Source of the DNA: Rhodospirillales bacterium
GTDB lineage: Bacteria; Pseudomonadota; Alphaproteobacteria; Rhodospirillales; JAPHTL01
Length of the DNA stretch: 23,244 bases
Assembly: GCA_026193355.1 (NCBI GenBank)
Contig: JAPHTL010000014.1
Coordinates: 1 to 23,244, forward strand
Reading direction: 5' to 3'
Notes under the pieces: model-generated
Told to the model about the DNA's origin: nothing
What the model saw: only the letters and a program-made list of their open reading frames with translations
Databases searched by the model: none
In this document: positions 16,182 through 23,244 of the stretch, in pieces
Position numbering within the stretch: position 1 is the stretch's first letter
How the letters are laid out: each line of letters starts with the position of its first letter
Position numbers and translations under genes: made by a program

Positions 16182-17501
16182 ATGGGGGGGCAAGGGGAAG
16201 ACAGCAAGGCGGGAACGGAGCCCAGGAGCGCCGGGCGTCTGGCGCTGGCGGCGTGGTGTTCGTTCGACTGGGCCAACTCTGCCTATCCGACGGTAATCGC
16301 CACTTTCATCTTCGGGGCCTATTTCACCAAGGCGGTGGCCGTCGATACGGTGACCGGCACGGCGCAATGGGGATATGCCATGAGCCTCTCGGCGCTGGCC
16401 GTCGCCATCCTCAGCCCGGTGATGGGGGCCATCGCCGATCGCACCGGGCGGCGCAAGCCGTGGCTGTTCGTTTTCACCGTCATCTGCATCACTGGCACTG
16501 CCCTGCTCTGGTTTACCGAACCCGATCCGGCCTGGGTGCTGTGGGCGCTGGTGCTGGTGGCGCTCAGCAATGCCGCGTTCGAGATGGGTATGGTTTTCTA
16601 TAACGCCATGCTGCCCGCACTGGCCCCGAAAGAGATGATCGGGCGGTTATCTGGCTGGGGATGGGGTTTCGGTTATTTTGGCGGTTTGATCTGTCTTGCT
16701 GTGGCGCTGGTCGGGCTGGTCCAGACGGACACGCCGTGGTTCGGAATTTCAAAGGACAACGGCGAGAACATTCGGGCCACCGCGCTGCTGGTCGCCCTGT
16801 GGTTCGCCGTCTTTGCTGCCCCCCTGTTCGTTTTCACGCCCGACGCGCCCGCAGAAAAAATCGGCCTTGGCCGTGCGCTGGTCGAAGGCATGGGGCAGTT
16901 GTGGGACACGTTGCGCAGCATCCGCCAGTACGCTGACATTTTCCGTTTCCTGATCGCCCGGATGATTTTCATCGACGGTCTGGGAACCATCTTCGCCTTT
17001 GGCGGCATCTATGCGGCGGGCACCTTCGGGATGAGTTTCACCGAACTGATCATGTTCGGCATCGGGATCAATGTTACCGCGGGGCTGGGCGCTGCGGCCT
17101 TTGCCTGGATTGACGACTGGATCGGACCGAAGAAAACCATCCTTATATCGCTGGGCGCGCTGGTCGTTCTGTGCACGGCGCTGGTGATCGTCGAGGGAAA
17201 GACGCTGTTCTGGGTCTTCGGGCTGCCGCTGGGCATTTTTGTTGGACCCGTGCAATCGGCCAGCCGGTCGTACATGGCGCGCCTTGCGCCCCCGGACATG
17301 CGAAACCAGATGTTCGGGCTGTTCGCCTTTTCGGGAAAGGTAACGGCGTTCCTTGGCCCCGCCCTTCTGGCAGTGGTGACAGACGCCTTCCAGTCGCAGC
17401 GCCTGGGCATGGCGACGATCATCGTCTTCCTTGTCGTTGGCGGCCTGCTGTTGCTGAAGGTACCTTCGGTTGGCGGCAAGACGCAGGCGTCGGACGGCTG
17501 A
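16182..17501 (+). CDS. MFS transporter, UMF1/Atg22-like family
   Basis: This is a 439-residue protein with about twelve membrane helices. The family hallmark CSFDWANSAYPTVI is at 26-39, and the MFS loop motif ADRTGRRKPW is at 85-94. A second-half repeat of helices follows, including GPVQSASRSYMARLAPP. Yeast Atg22 releases amino acids from the vacuole; bacterial UMF1 members are mostly uncharacterised. The ATG is 9 bases after the glutamate dehydrogenase stop, with AAGGGA overlapping that stop, so the pair is almost certainly one operon. Transport of glutamate or a related amino acid is my inference from context. Confidence 0.92.
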   Translation: MGGQGEDSKAGTEPRSAGRLALAAWCSFDWANSAYPTVIATFIFGAYFTKAVAVDTVTGTAQWGYAMSLSALAVAILSPVMGAIADRTGRRKPWLFVFTVICITGTALLWFTEPDPAWVLWALVLVALSNAAFEMGMVFYNAMLPALAPKEMIGRLSGWGWGFGYFGGLICLAVALVGLVQTDTPWFGISKDNGENIRATALLVALWFAVFAAPLFVFTPDAPAEKIGLGRALVEGMGQLWDTLRSIRQYADIFRFLIARMIFIDGLGTIFAFGGIYAAGTFGMSFTELIMFGIGINVTAGLGAAAFAWIDDWIGPKKTILISLGALVVLCTALVIVEGKTLFWVFGLPLGIFVGPVQSASRSYMARLAPPDMRNQMFGLFAFSGKVTAFLGPALLAVVTDAFQSQRLGMATIIVFLVVGGLLLLKVPSVGGKTQASDG

Positions 17502-17507
17502 AACGAA

Positions 17508-17529
17508 ACGGGGCCCCTAAGGGCCCCGT
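17508..17529 (+). terminator. Terminator between the transporter gene and purH
   Basis: ACGGGGCCC (17508-17516) and GGGCCCCGT (17521-17529) form a perfect 9-base stem with loop CTAA. The stem is strong but the T-tract is poor on both strands (CGCATGTTTC on the plus strand, TTCGTTTC on the minus strand). It lies between two convergent genes and probably serves both. Confidence 0.65.
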
Positions 17530-17555
17530 CGCATGTTTCGTCATCCGTCTGGCAC

Positions 17556-19124
17556 TTAGTGCCGGAAGTGGCGCATCCCGGTCATCACCATGGCCAGCCC
17601 GGCCTCGTCTGCCGCCGCGATGACCTCGTCGTCGCGCATCGAACCGCCCGGCTGGATCACCGCCGTCGCGCCCGCTTCTGCCGCCGCCAGAAGGCCGTCG
17701 GCGAAGGGGAAGAAGGCGTCGGACGCCACCACCGAACCCTTGGCCCAGCTTTCCGAAGCCCCCGCCGCCTGGGCGGCCTGTTCGGCGCGGAAGGCGGCGA
17801 TCCGGCAGGAATTCACGCGGCTCATCTGTCCCGCGCCGACGCCGACCGTCATGCCGTCCTTGACGTAGACGATGGCGTTGGACTTGACGTGCTTGCAGAT
17901 GGTGAAGGCGAGGCGCAGGTCGGCCATCTCGGCATCGGTGGGCGCACGTTTGGTGACGACCTTCATATCCTCGATGATGCGGTTGTCACGGCCCTGAACC
18001 AGATAGCCGCCGGCCAGCGACTTGATCATCAGGCCGCCGGACATCGGGTCGGCCATGCCGCCGGTCACCAGAAGGCGAAGGTTTTTCTTGCCAGCAAAAA
18101 TCGCGCGGGCCTCTTCCGTTACTTCGGGTGCGATGACCACTTCGGTGAAGATCTTGGTGATCTCGCTTGCCGTTTCCGCGTCCAGGGGCTGGTTGACAGC
18201 GACGATGCCGCCAAAGGCGCTTTCCATGTCGCATGAATAGGCGCGGCGATAGGCCTCGACCAATGAATCGCCAACCGCAACGCCGCAGGGATTGGCGTGC
18301 TTGATGATGGCTACTGCGGTGTCGCGGAACTCGCTGACCAGCTCGAACGCGGCGTCGGTATCGTTGAGGTTGTTGTAGCTGAGCTCCTTGCCCTGCAACT
18401 GCTCGGCGGTGGCGACGCCAGGCCGGTTTTCGGCGTTGGTGTAGAAGGCCGCCACCTGATGGGGATTTTCGCCGTAGCGCATGGTCTGGCTCAGCGCTCC
18501 GGCCAGCACCATCTTTTGCGGAAAGGTTTCTTCCAGCTGTTCTGCGAACCACGCGGAAATCGCCGCGTCATAGGCCCCTGTCCGCGCATAGGCCTTGGCG
18601 GCAAGACGCTTGCGAAAATCATGGGTGGTCGCGCCGCTATTCGCCTTCATTTCATCCATTACCTGCCCGTAATCGACGGGGTCGACGACGACGGTGACCG
18701 ACTCGTGGTTCTTCGAAGCGGCGCGGATCAGGGCGGGCCCGCCGATGTCGATGTTCTCGATGCAATCATCGAAAGCTGCGCCCTTGGCGACCGTCGCCTC
18801 GAATGGATAGAGGTTGACCACCAGCAGATCGATCGGCGCGATGTCGTGGGTGGTCATCGCCGCTTCGTGCTCCGCATTGCCGCGCACGGCCAGAAGGCCG
18901 CCGTGGACTTTGGGGTGCAGCGTCTTGACGCGCCCGTCCATGATCTCGGGGAAACCTGTGTGGTCGGAGACCTCGGTTACCGGCACCCCTGCGTCGGCAA
19001 GGGCTTTTGCGGATCCGCCAGTGGAGAGGATCTCAACGCCGTTATCGGCGAGGAAACGTCCGAAATCGATCAGGTCGTTTTTGTCGGAGACGGAAATCAG
19101 GGCACGGCGGATAGCTTGGGACAT
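17556..19124 (-). CDS. purH: Bifunctional AICAR formyltransferase/IMP cyclohydrolase
   Basis: This 522-residue cytosolic enzyme does the last two steps of IMP synthesis. The MGS-like IMP cyclohydrolase domain occupies about 1-145: ALISVSDKNDLIDFGR, STGGSAKAL, DGRVKTLHPKVHGGLL and the KNHESVTVV boundary. The AICAR formyltransferase domain fills the rest, with RYGENPHQ near 217-223, the catalytic pair Lys275-His276 in IIKHANPCG, and the end motif GGSMRDDEVIAAADE. I chose the ATG at 19124 (AAGGAA upstream) since the 27-residue extension is not family-like. Convergent with the UMF1-type gene; no operon partner is visible. Confidence 0.98.
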   Translation of the reverse strand: MSQAIRRALISVSDKNDLIDFGRFLADNGVEILSTGGSAKALADAGVPVTEVSDHTGFPEIMDGRVKTLHPKVHGGLLAVRGNAEHEAAMTTHDIAPIDLLVVNLYPFEATVAKGAAFDDCIENIDIGGPALIRAASKNHESVTVVVDPVDYGQVMDEMKANSGATTHDFRKRLAAKAYARTGAYDAAISAWFAEQLEETFPQKMVLAGALSQTMRYGENPHQVAAFYTNAENRPGVATAEQLQGKELSYNNLNDTDAAFELVSEFRDTAVAIIKHANPCGVAVGDSLVEAYRRAYSCDMESAFGGIVAVNQPLDAETASEITKIFTEVVIAPEVTEEARAIFAGKKNLRLLVTGGMADPMSGGLMIKSLAGGYLVQGRDNRIIEDMKVVTKRAPTDAEMADLRLAFTICKHVKSNAIVYVKDGMTVGVGAGQMSRVNSCRIAAFRAEQAAQAAGASESWAKGSVVASDAFFPFADGLLAAAEAGATAVIQPGGSMRDDEVIAAADEAGLAMVMTGMRHFRH

Positions 19125-19172
19125 GGCGGTCGTTCCTTGGCGATAGGGGGCCTGCAATATTGTCCCCGTCGT

Positions 19173-19252
19173 CCAGCGGGAACCCGATGACGGGCGGTAT
19201 AGCAAACCGGCCGCATCGGGACCAGCGGGAACAACGTGAAAAACGTGGAAAA
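19173..19252. repeat. Direct repeats upstream of purH
   Basis: CCAGCGGGAAC occurs at 19173-19183 and again at 19222-19232, 49 bases apart. Immediately after come tandem ACGTGAAAA (19234-19242) and ACGTGGAAAA (19243-19252). All lie within 130 bases upstream of the purH start. They may be regulator sites; I do not see a classical PurR box. Confidence 0.5.
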
Positions 19253-19275
19253 CCCGGTGTTGTCCGGATGTTTTC
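19248..19275 (-). terminator. Likely terminator of the polysaccharide gene group
   Basis: GAAAAC-CCGG (19248-19257) and CCGG-AT-GTTTTC (19264-19275) pair with a 2-base bulge around a 6-base loop. The minus-strand RNA ends in UUUUC and then a second U-run. The hairpin begins at the stop codon of the dehydratase gene. Confidence 0.5.
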
Positions 19276-21185
19276 TACGATGCGGCACTTTCCGGGCTGT
19301 ATTCGGGGACCAGCTCACGCAATAACGTCAGCGCCCCGGCGGTATTGCCCTCCCGGCAGATGGCGGCCATGCGGTCGATTCCGTTGCGTAGCGCCGCCGC
19401 ATCGCTGTTTCGCGGGGCGGCCAGCAAGACACCCGGGTGTTCCGTCGGCATCGGGGGTTCCGCACCGTGGAACACTTCCTCGAACAGTTTCTCGCCCGGC
19501 CGTGGCCCGGTGAAGGCGACCTCGATATCCTTTCCCGGCTCCAGCCCGGCAAGACGGATCATCTGGTTGGCCAGATCGACGATCTTCACCGGCTCGCCCA
19601 TGTCGAGGACGAAAATCTTCCCCGCTTCCTCATGACCGTCGCTTCCCATTGCAGAGGCTTGAAGGATCAGTTCCACCGCCTCGGGGATGGTCATGAAGTA
19701 GCGGGTCATGTCGGGGTGGGTCACGGTTATGGGCCCGCCCGCCTGCAACTGTTTTGTAAACAGGGGAACGACGGAACCCGTGGACCCCAGCACGTTGCCG
19801 AAACGAACGGTGACGAAATGGGTGCCGCCTTCCTTGCGATCAAGGTCGAGCGCCTGACAGTAGTTCTCGGCAAGGCGCTTGGTCGCCCCCATGACGTTGG
19901 TGGGATTGACGGCCTTGTCTGTGGAAATCTGGACCATGACATTGACGCCGTGCGCCCGGCAGGCATCGGCGACCCGCCGGGTCCCCACGACATTGGTCAG
20001 CAAGCCCTCAATGGGGTTGGATTCGACCAGCGGCACGTGCTTCAGGGCCGCGGCATGGAAGACCAGCTCGGGTTCCGCCTTGCCGAAAATGCGACTCAGC
20101 CGGTCGGCATCGCGGATATCGGCGATCACGGCATTGCGGGCCAGGTCGGGGTGCCGACGGGAAAGCTCCAGATCGATGGAATAGAGGTTGTATTCCGAGG
20201 CATCGAGAAGCGTGATTTCCGAGGGGCCGAGGTCGGAAAGCTGGCGCACCAGTTCGCTGCCGATGCTGCCGCCTGCGCCGGTGATCAACACCCGCCGTCC
20301 AGCGATCAGGCGGGCCATGGCGTTGCGGTCAAGCTTGGTCTGCGGCCTGCCCAGCAGATCTTCGATGGCGATGGGGCGCACCTCAAGCCTTTTGGCTTCA
20401 CCACTTTTGAAATCGGTCAGGCGCGGCAGGCGCGCCATTGACATGCCCAGCTTGCCGGCTTCATCCAGAAGCCGTCGCGCCACGGGGCCATCCACATCGT
20501 CGCGCGTCAGGATAAGGCGCTGCGGCGCGTCATTTCTGGATTTCAGCGCGCCGGTGACATCGGCAAGATCGTCGAAGGTGCCCAGAACGGGAAACCCCTG
20601 AATGTTCCGGCCGACGCGGCCGCCGTGCTCGGCGATGATTCCTACGATCCGGTAGTTGGCTTCGGGATCACGCCCAAGGGCGCGGATGAAAAGTTCGGCG
20701 CCGTCGCCCGCCCCTGCCAGCAAGACAGGAATGCGCGGACGCCCTTCGCGCTCCATCCTCAGTTCGAAATGTCGGTCCTTGATCAGGCGGTAAAGAACCC
20801 GCGGGCCACCCAGCAGCGCCATCAGAACCAGCCAGTTGATGAAGGGGATGGATCGCGGCAGTTCCTCCAGCCGGGTCCAGGCGAACATGATGGTCAGGAA
20901 GATCAGCACAACCAGAGAGGCGGCCTTGGCGATGGCCACCAGATCGTTCATGGAGGCGTAGCGCCACACCCCCTGATAGAGCCGCATGAACCAGAAGACG
21001 CAGGCGGCGATGACGGCGAATGCAACCGCGCCCTGCACGATCATATCGCCGATGTGGTCAAAGGCGGCGTTTCCCATACGCAGGTAGACAGCCAGCACAA
21101 AAGAAACGGTGGCCATAGTGATGTCATGGCCGTAGGCGAAGTAGGCGCGGGGCGAGCGCAGAAGTCTTTGGCTTGGCGGCATCAT
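19275..21185 (-). CDS. Membrane-anchored nucleotide-sugar 4,6-dehydratase, WbpM/PglF/CapD-like
   Basis: About 636 residues. Four N-terminal membrane helices (roughly 22-37, 50-67, 88-104, 113-128) are followed by a CoA-binding-like Rossmann domain and then a C-terminal SDR domain with GAGGSIGS at 303-310. The active-site segment STDKAVNPTNVMGATKR has Thr422-Asp423-Lys424 and Met432 where ordinary SDRs have Tyr, as known for WbpM and PglF. These enzymes convert UDP-GlcNAc to the 4-keto-6-deoxy sugar. An upstream ATG at 21260 would add 25 residues; I prefer 21185 (or the next codon) because the family starts near LLRSPRAYFAYGHD. It is the last of three polysaccharide genes. Confidence 0.93.
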   Translation of the reverse strand: MMPPSQRLLRSPRAYFAYGHDITMATVSFVLAVYLRMGNAAFDHIGDMIVQGAVAFAVIAACVFWFMRLYQGVWRYASMNDLVAIAKAASLVVLIFLTIMFAWTRLEELPRSIPFINWLVLMALLGGPRVLYRLIKDRHFELRMEREGRPRIPVLLAGAGDGAELFIRALGRDPEANYRIVGIIAEHGGRVGRNIQGFPVLGTFDDLADVTGALKSRNDAPQRLILTRDDVDGPVARRLLDEAGKLGMSMARLPRLTDFKSGEAKRLEVRPIAIEDLLGRPQTKLDRNAMARLIAGRRVLITGAGGSIGSELVRQLSDLGPSEITLLDASEYNLYSIDLELSRRHPDLARNAVIADIRDADRLSRIFGKAEPELVFHAAALKHVPLVESNPIEGLLTNVVGTRRVADACRAHGVNVMVQISTDKAVNPTNVMGATKRLAENYCQALDLDRKEGGTHFVTVRFGNVLGSTGSVVPLFTKQLQAGGPITVTHPDMTRYFMTIPEAVELILQASAMGSDGHEEAGKIFVLDMGEPVKIVDLANQMIRLAGLEPGKDIEVAFTGPRPGEKLFEEVFHGAEPPMPTEHPGVLLAAPRNSDAAALRNGIDRMAAICREGNTAGALTLLRELVPEYSPESAAS

Positions 21186-21288
21186 GACTGGAAAGCGTAC
21201 TCCGTGACGGGGCGTTTTCGTGCCGGACAATACCACGTCATCGGTAGCCTTGCAGCCCATAGGATGTCTTCAACAGCCCGATTTTTCC

Positions 21289-22254
21289 TCATCCCCTGTC
21301 ACCCTTGCGCGCCAGATACCACGCGGCGGTGACCTGCAGGCCTTCGGTCATGGTGAAGGCGGGGACCCAGCCGAACGTTTTGCGAAATGCGCTGTCATCG
21401 ACTTCCAGGGAATCGAGCAATCTGGAAACCTGATCCGACTTTCCCGTCAGCCTTCCGGCCAGGCGCAGAAGCATTGACGGGACAGGAAACAGACGTGCGG
21501 GCTTGCCGAGGGCTGCGGCGATATCGCGGATCAGTTGCGGGGTGGAGGATGGCGCGCCGTCAGTGATGAAGAACGCGCCGTTGACCGGTCCCGGATGTTC
21601 AAGAACACGAACGATGGCGTCGACGAGGTTGCCCAGATAAACAAGGCTGCGGCGATTGCTGGCGGTGTCCAGCGGCAGCGGCACACCGCGATCGACAAGG
21701 CCAAGTAGGCGCAGGAAGTTACCTTTGACCCCCGCACCGTAGACCAGCGGCGGCCTGAGTGAGACGACGTTCATTGCGGTTTTGGCGGCAATGGCCGAAA
21801 GGGCCAGCTCGGCCGCCAGTTTCGAACGACCGTACGCGTCAACGGGCGCGGGCGGATCGGTTTCGCGCAGTGCGCGTTCACCACTCGCCTCGGCCTGCGC
21901 CTTGGTGCTGCTCAGGTAGATGAAGCGCTTTACACCTGCTTCCGCCGCGGTGGCGGCAAGGATGCGGGTGGTTTCCGTATTGATGCCTTGATAAAGGGAA
22001 GCGGGATCTTCGGCGGTCTCATTCATGACGTGGACCCGGGCGGCCAGATGAACGACGGCGTCAACCCCGCTCAGGGCGTCCTTCCAGACGGCGTCCGGCC
22101 CGATCTCGCCGACGACGATGTCCTCGCATCCGGCAAGGGGTTCAACGCCGTCCCGGCGGAGGGCGCGTACGACCGTGACGCCCTTGGCGGTCAGCACGGC
22201 GCACAGGGCGCTGCCGATGAAACCCGTGGCCCCGGTTACGAGAACCCGGCTCAT
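21289..22254 (-). CDS. NAD-dependent epimerase/reductase (SDR), WbpV/WreQ-like
   Basis: This 321-residue extended SDR has the dinucleotide motif GATGFIG (8-14), Ser115-Ser116-Thr117, and Tyr141-x3-Lys145 (YGRSK). Segments RPPLVYGAGVKGNFLRLL and SNRRSLVYLGNLVDAI are typical of the UDP-glucose 4-epimerase superfamily branch that includes WbpV and WreQ, which reduce the 4-keto sugar to UDP-N-acetylquinovosamine. The ATG at 22254 overlaps the stop of the upstream transferase gene (ATGA), indicating translational coupling. A generic epimerase activity cannot be excluded from sequence alone; the flanking dehydratase and transferase favour the quinovosamine role. Confidence 0.88.
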   Translation of the reverse strand: MSRVLVTGATGFIGSALCAVLTAKGVTVVRALRRDGVEPLAGCEDIVVGEIGPDAVWKDALSGVDAVVHLAARVHVMNETAEDPASLYQGINTETTRILAATAAEAGVKRFIYLSSTKAQAEASGERALRETDPPAPVDAYGRSKLAAELALSAIAAKTAMNVVSLRPPLVYGAGVKGNFLRLLGLVDRGVPLPLDTASNRRSLVYLGNLVDAIVRVLEHPGPVNGAFFITDGAPSSTPQLIRDIAAALGKPARLFPVPSMLLRLAGRLTGKSDQVSRLLDSLEVDDSAFRKTFGWVPAFTMTEGLQVTAAWYLARKGDRG

Positions 22255-23244
22255 TCGGGCAGTCCTTCCGCCCGGCGTGTTCCGAAATAGGCCAGCAACC
22301 CACCGACAAGAGCCACGGCCCCGCCGAGGGCGAGAACCGGCGGCGCATGGAGGGACAGGACGGCAAGTCCGACAAGCCCGATATTGACGATGGCGACCAG
22401 TGACGATACCCGGCTGTGACTTAGCCCCCCCTTTACGGCCATCTGATAGAAGTGGGAGCGATGGGCCAGCCAGACCGTTTCGCCGCGCATCATTCTGCGC
22501 AGCAGGGTCAGGGTCGCGTCCGCCAGGTAATAGAGCGGCAGGATCAGCGCCGCCGCCCATTGTCCGGACGCCATGAGGGACAGCAACAGCCAGCCGAGCA
22601 GATAGCCGAGCGGCACACTGCCCACATCGCCCATGAAAATGCGCGCCGGATGCCAGTTCCACCAGAGGAAGCCCAGCGCGCCGGATGCCAGCAACAGGGC
22701 GAAGGGCGGCAGGCCGTTGTTCCCGGCAAGGAAGGCGACCATCGCCCCGCCGAGGCCAATGGAGACGGTTTCCACGCCGGTCAGCCCGTCGATGCCGTCC
22801 ATGAAATTGAAAAGATTGATGAACCACAGCCACGCGATGGCGACGATGATTCGCTCGACCGGACCCGCCAGCAGGTCGCCGAAGAAGATGATCTCTGCGG
22901 GCATGGCGGCAAGGGTGACGGCGACGACAAGGACTTGGGCCAGAAACCGCCACTGCGGACCCATGGGGCGAAGGTCATCGATGAAGGATATTGCGGCGAG
23001 GAAGAGGGCGCATCCCGGAACCACCCATGTGACGACCGGTCCCATCCATGTCGCCTGCGCCGCCCAGATCCAGACCGGAAGAAGAAAGACGAGAATGCCC
23101 GCGCCCGCCCCGTGGGGCGTCGGAATGGCGTGGCTGCTGCGCGCGTTGGGATGGGCCAGCCACCCCTTGCGATGGGCCAGCGCAAGTACGGCGCGGACGC
23201 CAAGCAGGCTTCCCGCCAGAACGATCAGAAAAAGGTAAAGCAAC
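22251..23244 (-). CDS. Undecaprenyl-phosphate sugar-1-phosphate transferase (WecA/WbpL family), 5' end cut
   Basis: About 330 residues with some ten membrane helices; the start codon lies just outside the window (the first codon in view, TTG at 23243, is probably internal). PNARSSHAIPTPHGAG near the N-terminus is typical of WecA/WbpL. Counting from that codon, the metal/substrate motifs are FIDDLRP (Asp89-Asp90), NFMDGIDG (146-153), FMGDVGS (203-209) and HRSHFYQ (261-267), all hallmarks of the MraY/WecA superfamily. It transfers a sugar-1-phosphate to undecaprenyl phosphate on the inner membrane and so starts O-antigen or a similar glycan. It is the first visible gene of the three-gene group. 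Confidence 0.93.
   Translation of the reverse strand, partial: LLYLFLIVLAGSLLGVRAVLALAHRKGWLAHPNARSSHAIPTPHGAGAGILVFLLPVWIWAAQATWMGPVVTWVVPGCALFLAAISFIDDLRPMGPQWRFLAQVLVVAVTLAAMPAEIIFFGDLLAGPVERIIVAIAWLWFINLFNFMDGIDGLTGVETVSIGLGGAMVAFLAGNNGLPPFALLLASGALGFLWWNWHPARIFMGDVGSVPLGYLLGWLLLSLMASGQWAAALILPLYYLADATLTLLRRMMRGETVWLAHRSHFYQMAVKGGLSHSRVSSLVAIVNIGLVGLAVLSLHAPPVLALGGAVALVGGLLAYFGTRRAEGLPE

Noticed and set aside
14556..16367. A 603-codon open frame antisense to the glutamate dehydrogenase gene
   Set aside because: It mirrors a highly conserved gene in GC-rich DNA, has low-complexity Arg/Gly/His-rich content and no recognisable domain; it is a codon-bias shadow.

Overview
The window looks like a chromosomal segment of an alphaproteobacterium, probably Rhodospirillales-like. 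This rests on the high GC content, the paired glnK-amtB genes, the very long NAD-type glutamate dehydrogenase, the thioredoxin/Trm112/DUF971 group and the residue style of the proteins. I cannot fix the genus from sequence alone. Apart from one short AT-rich stretch, base composition is even. I see no phage, transposase, CRISPR array or toxin-antitoxin gene.

Layout. Positions 1-407 hold the N-terminal third of a PLP aminotransferase, cut by the window edge. Positions 541-3735 are an ammonium unit on the minus strand: glnK, a first amtB with a signal peptide, a strong intrinsic terminator, then a second and clearly different amtB behind its own promoter region. Positions 3970-5556 are a minus-strand housekeeping group: thioredoxin-TPR protein, Trm112-like protein, DUF971 protein. 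A tRNA-Gly(GCC) lies on the plus strand at 5777-5851. It shares a bidirectional terminator with a convergent four-gene polyamine-type ABC transporter (5914-10343; transcription order ATPase, binding protein, permease, permease). Positions 10344-11294 are largely non-coding. They hold an AT-rich patch, one small hypothetical membrane protein and the promoter region of the next gene. Positions 11295-17501 are a plus-strand pair: the 1,625-residue NAD-glutamate dehydrogenase and a UMF1/Atg22-like MFS transporter 9 bases after it. purH follows convergently. Positions 19275-23244 carry three minus-strand surface-polysaccharide genes: a polyprenyl-phosphate sugar-1-phosphate transferase (cut by the window end), an SDR epimerase/reductase and a membrane-anchored nucleotide-sugar 4,6-dehydratase.

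How they fit together. Much of the left and centre concerns nitrogen: ammonium channels and their PII regulator, uptake of a cationic amine-like solute, glutamate deamination and an aminotransferase. The right end resembles the wbpL-wbpV-wbpM arrangement that makes UDP-N-acetylquinovosamine and starts O-antigen synthesis.

This is mostly ordinary core genome; I found no convincing new system. The best leads are a shared sigma-54-like motif before glnK and the second amtB, the AT-rich island, the small repeat-headed membrane protein, the glutamate dehydrogenase-transporter pair and several structured intergenic regions.
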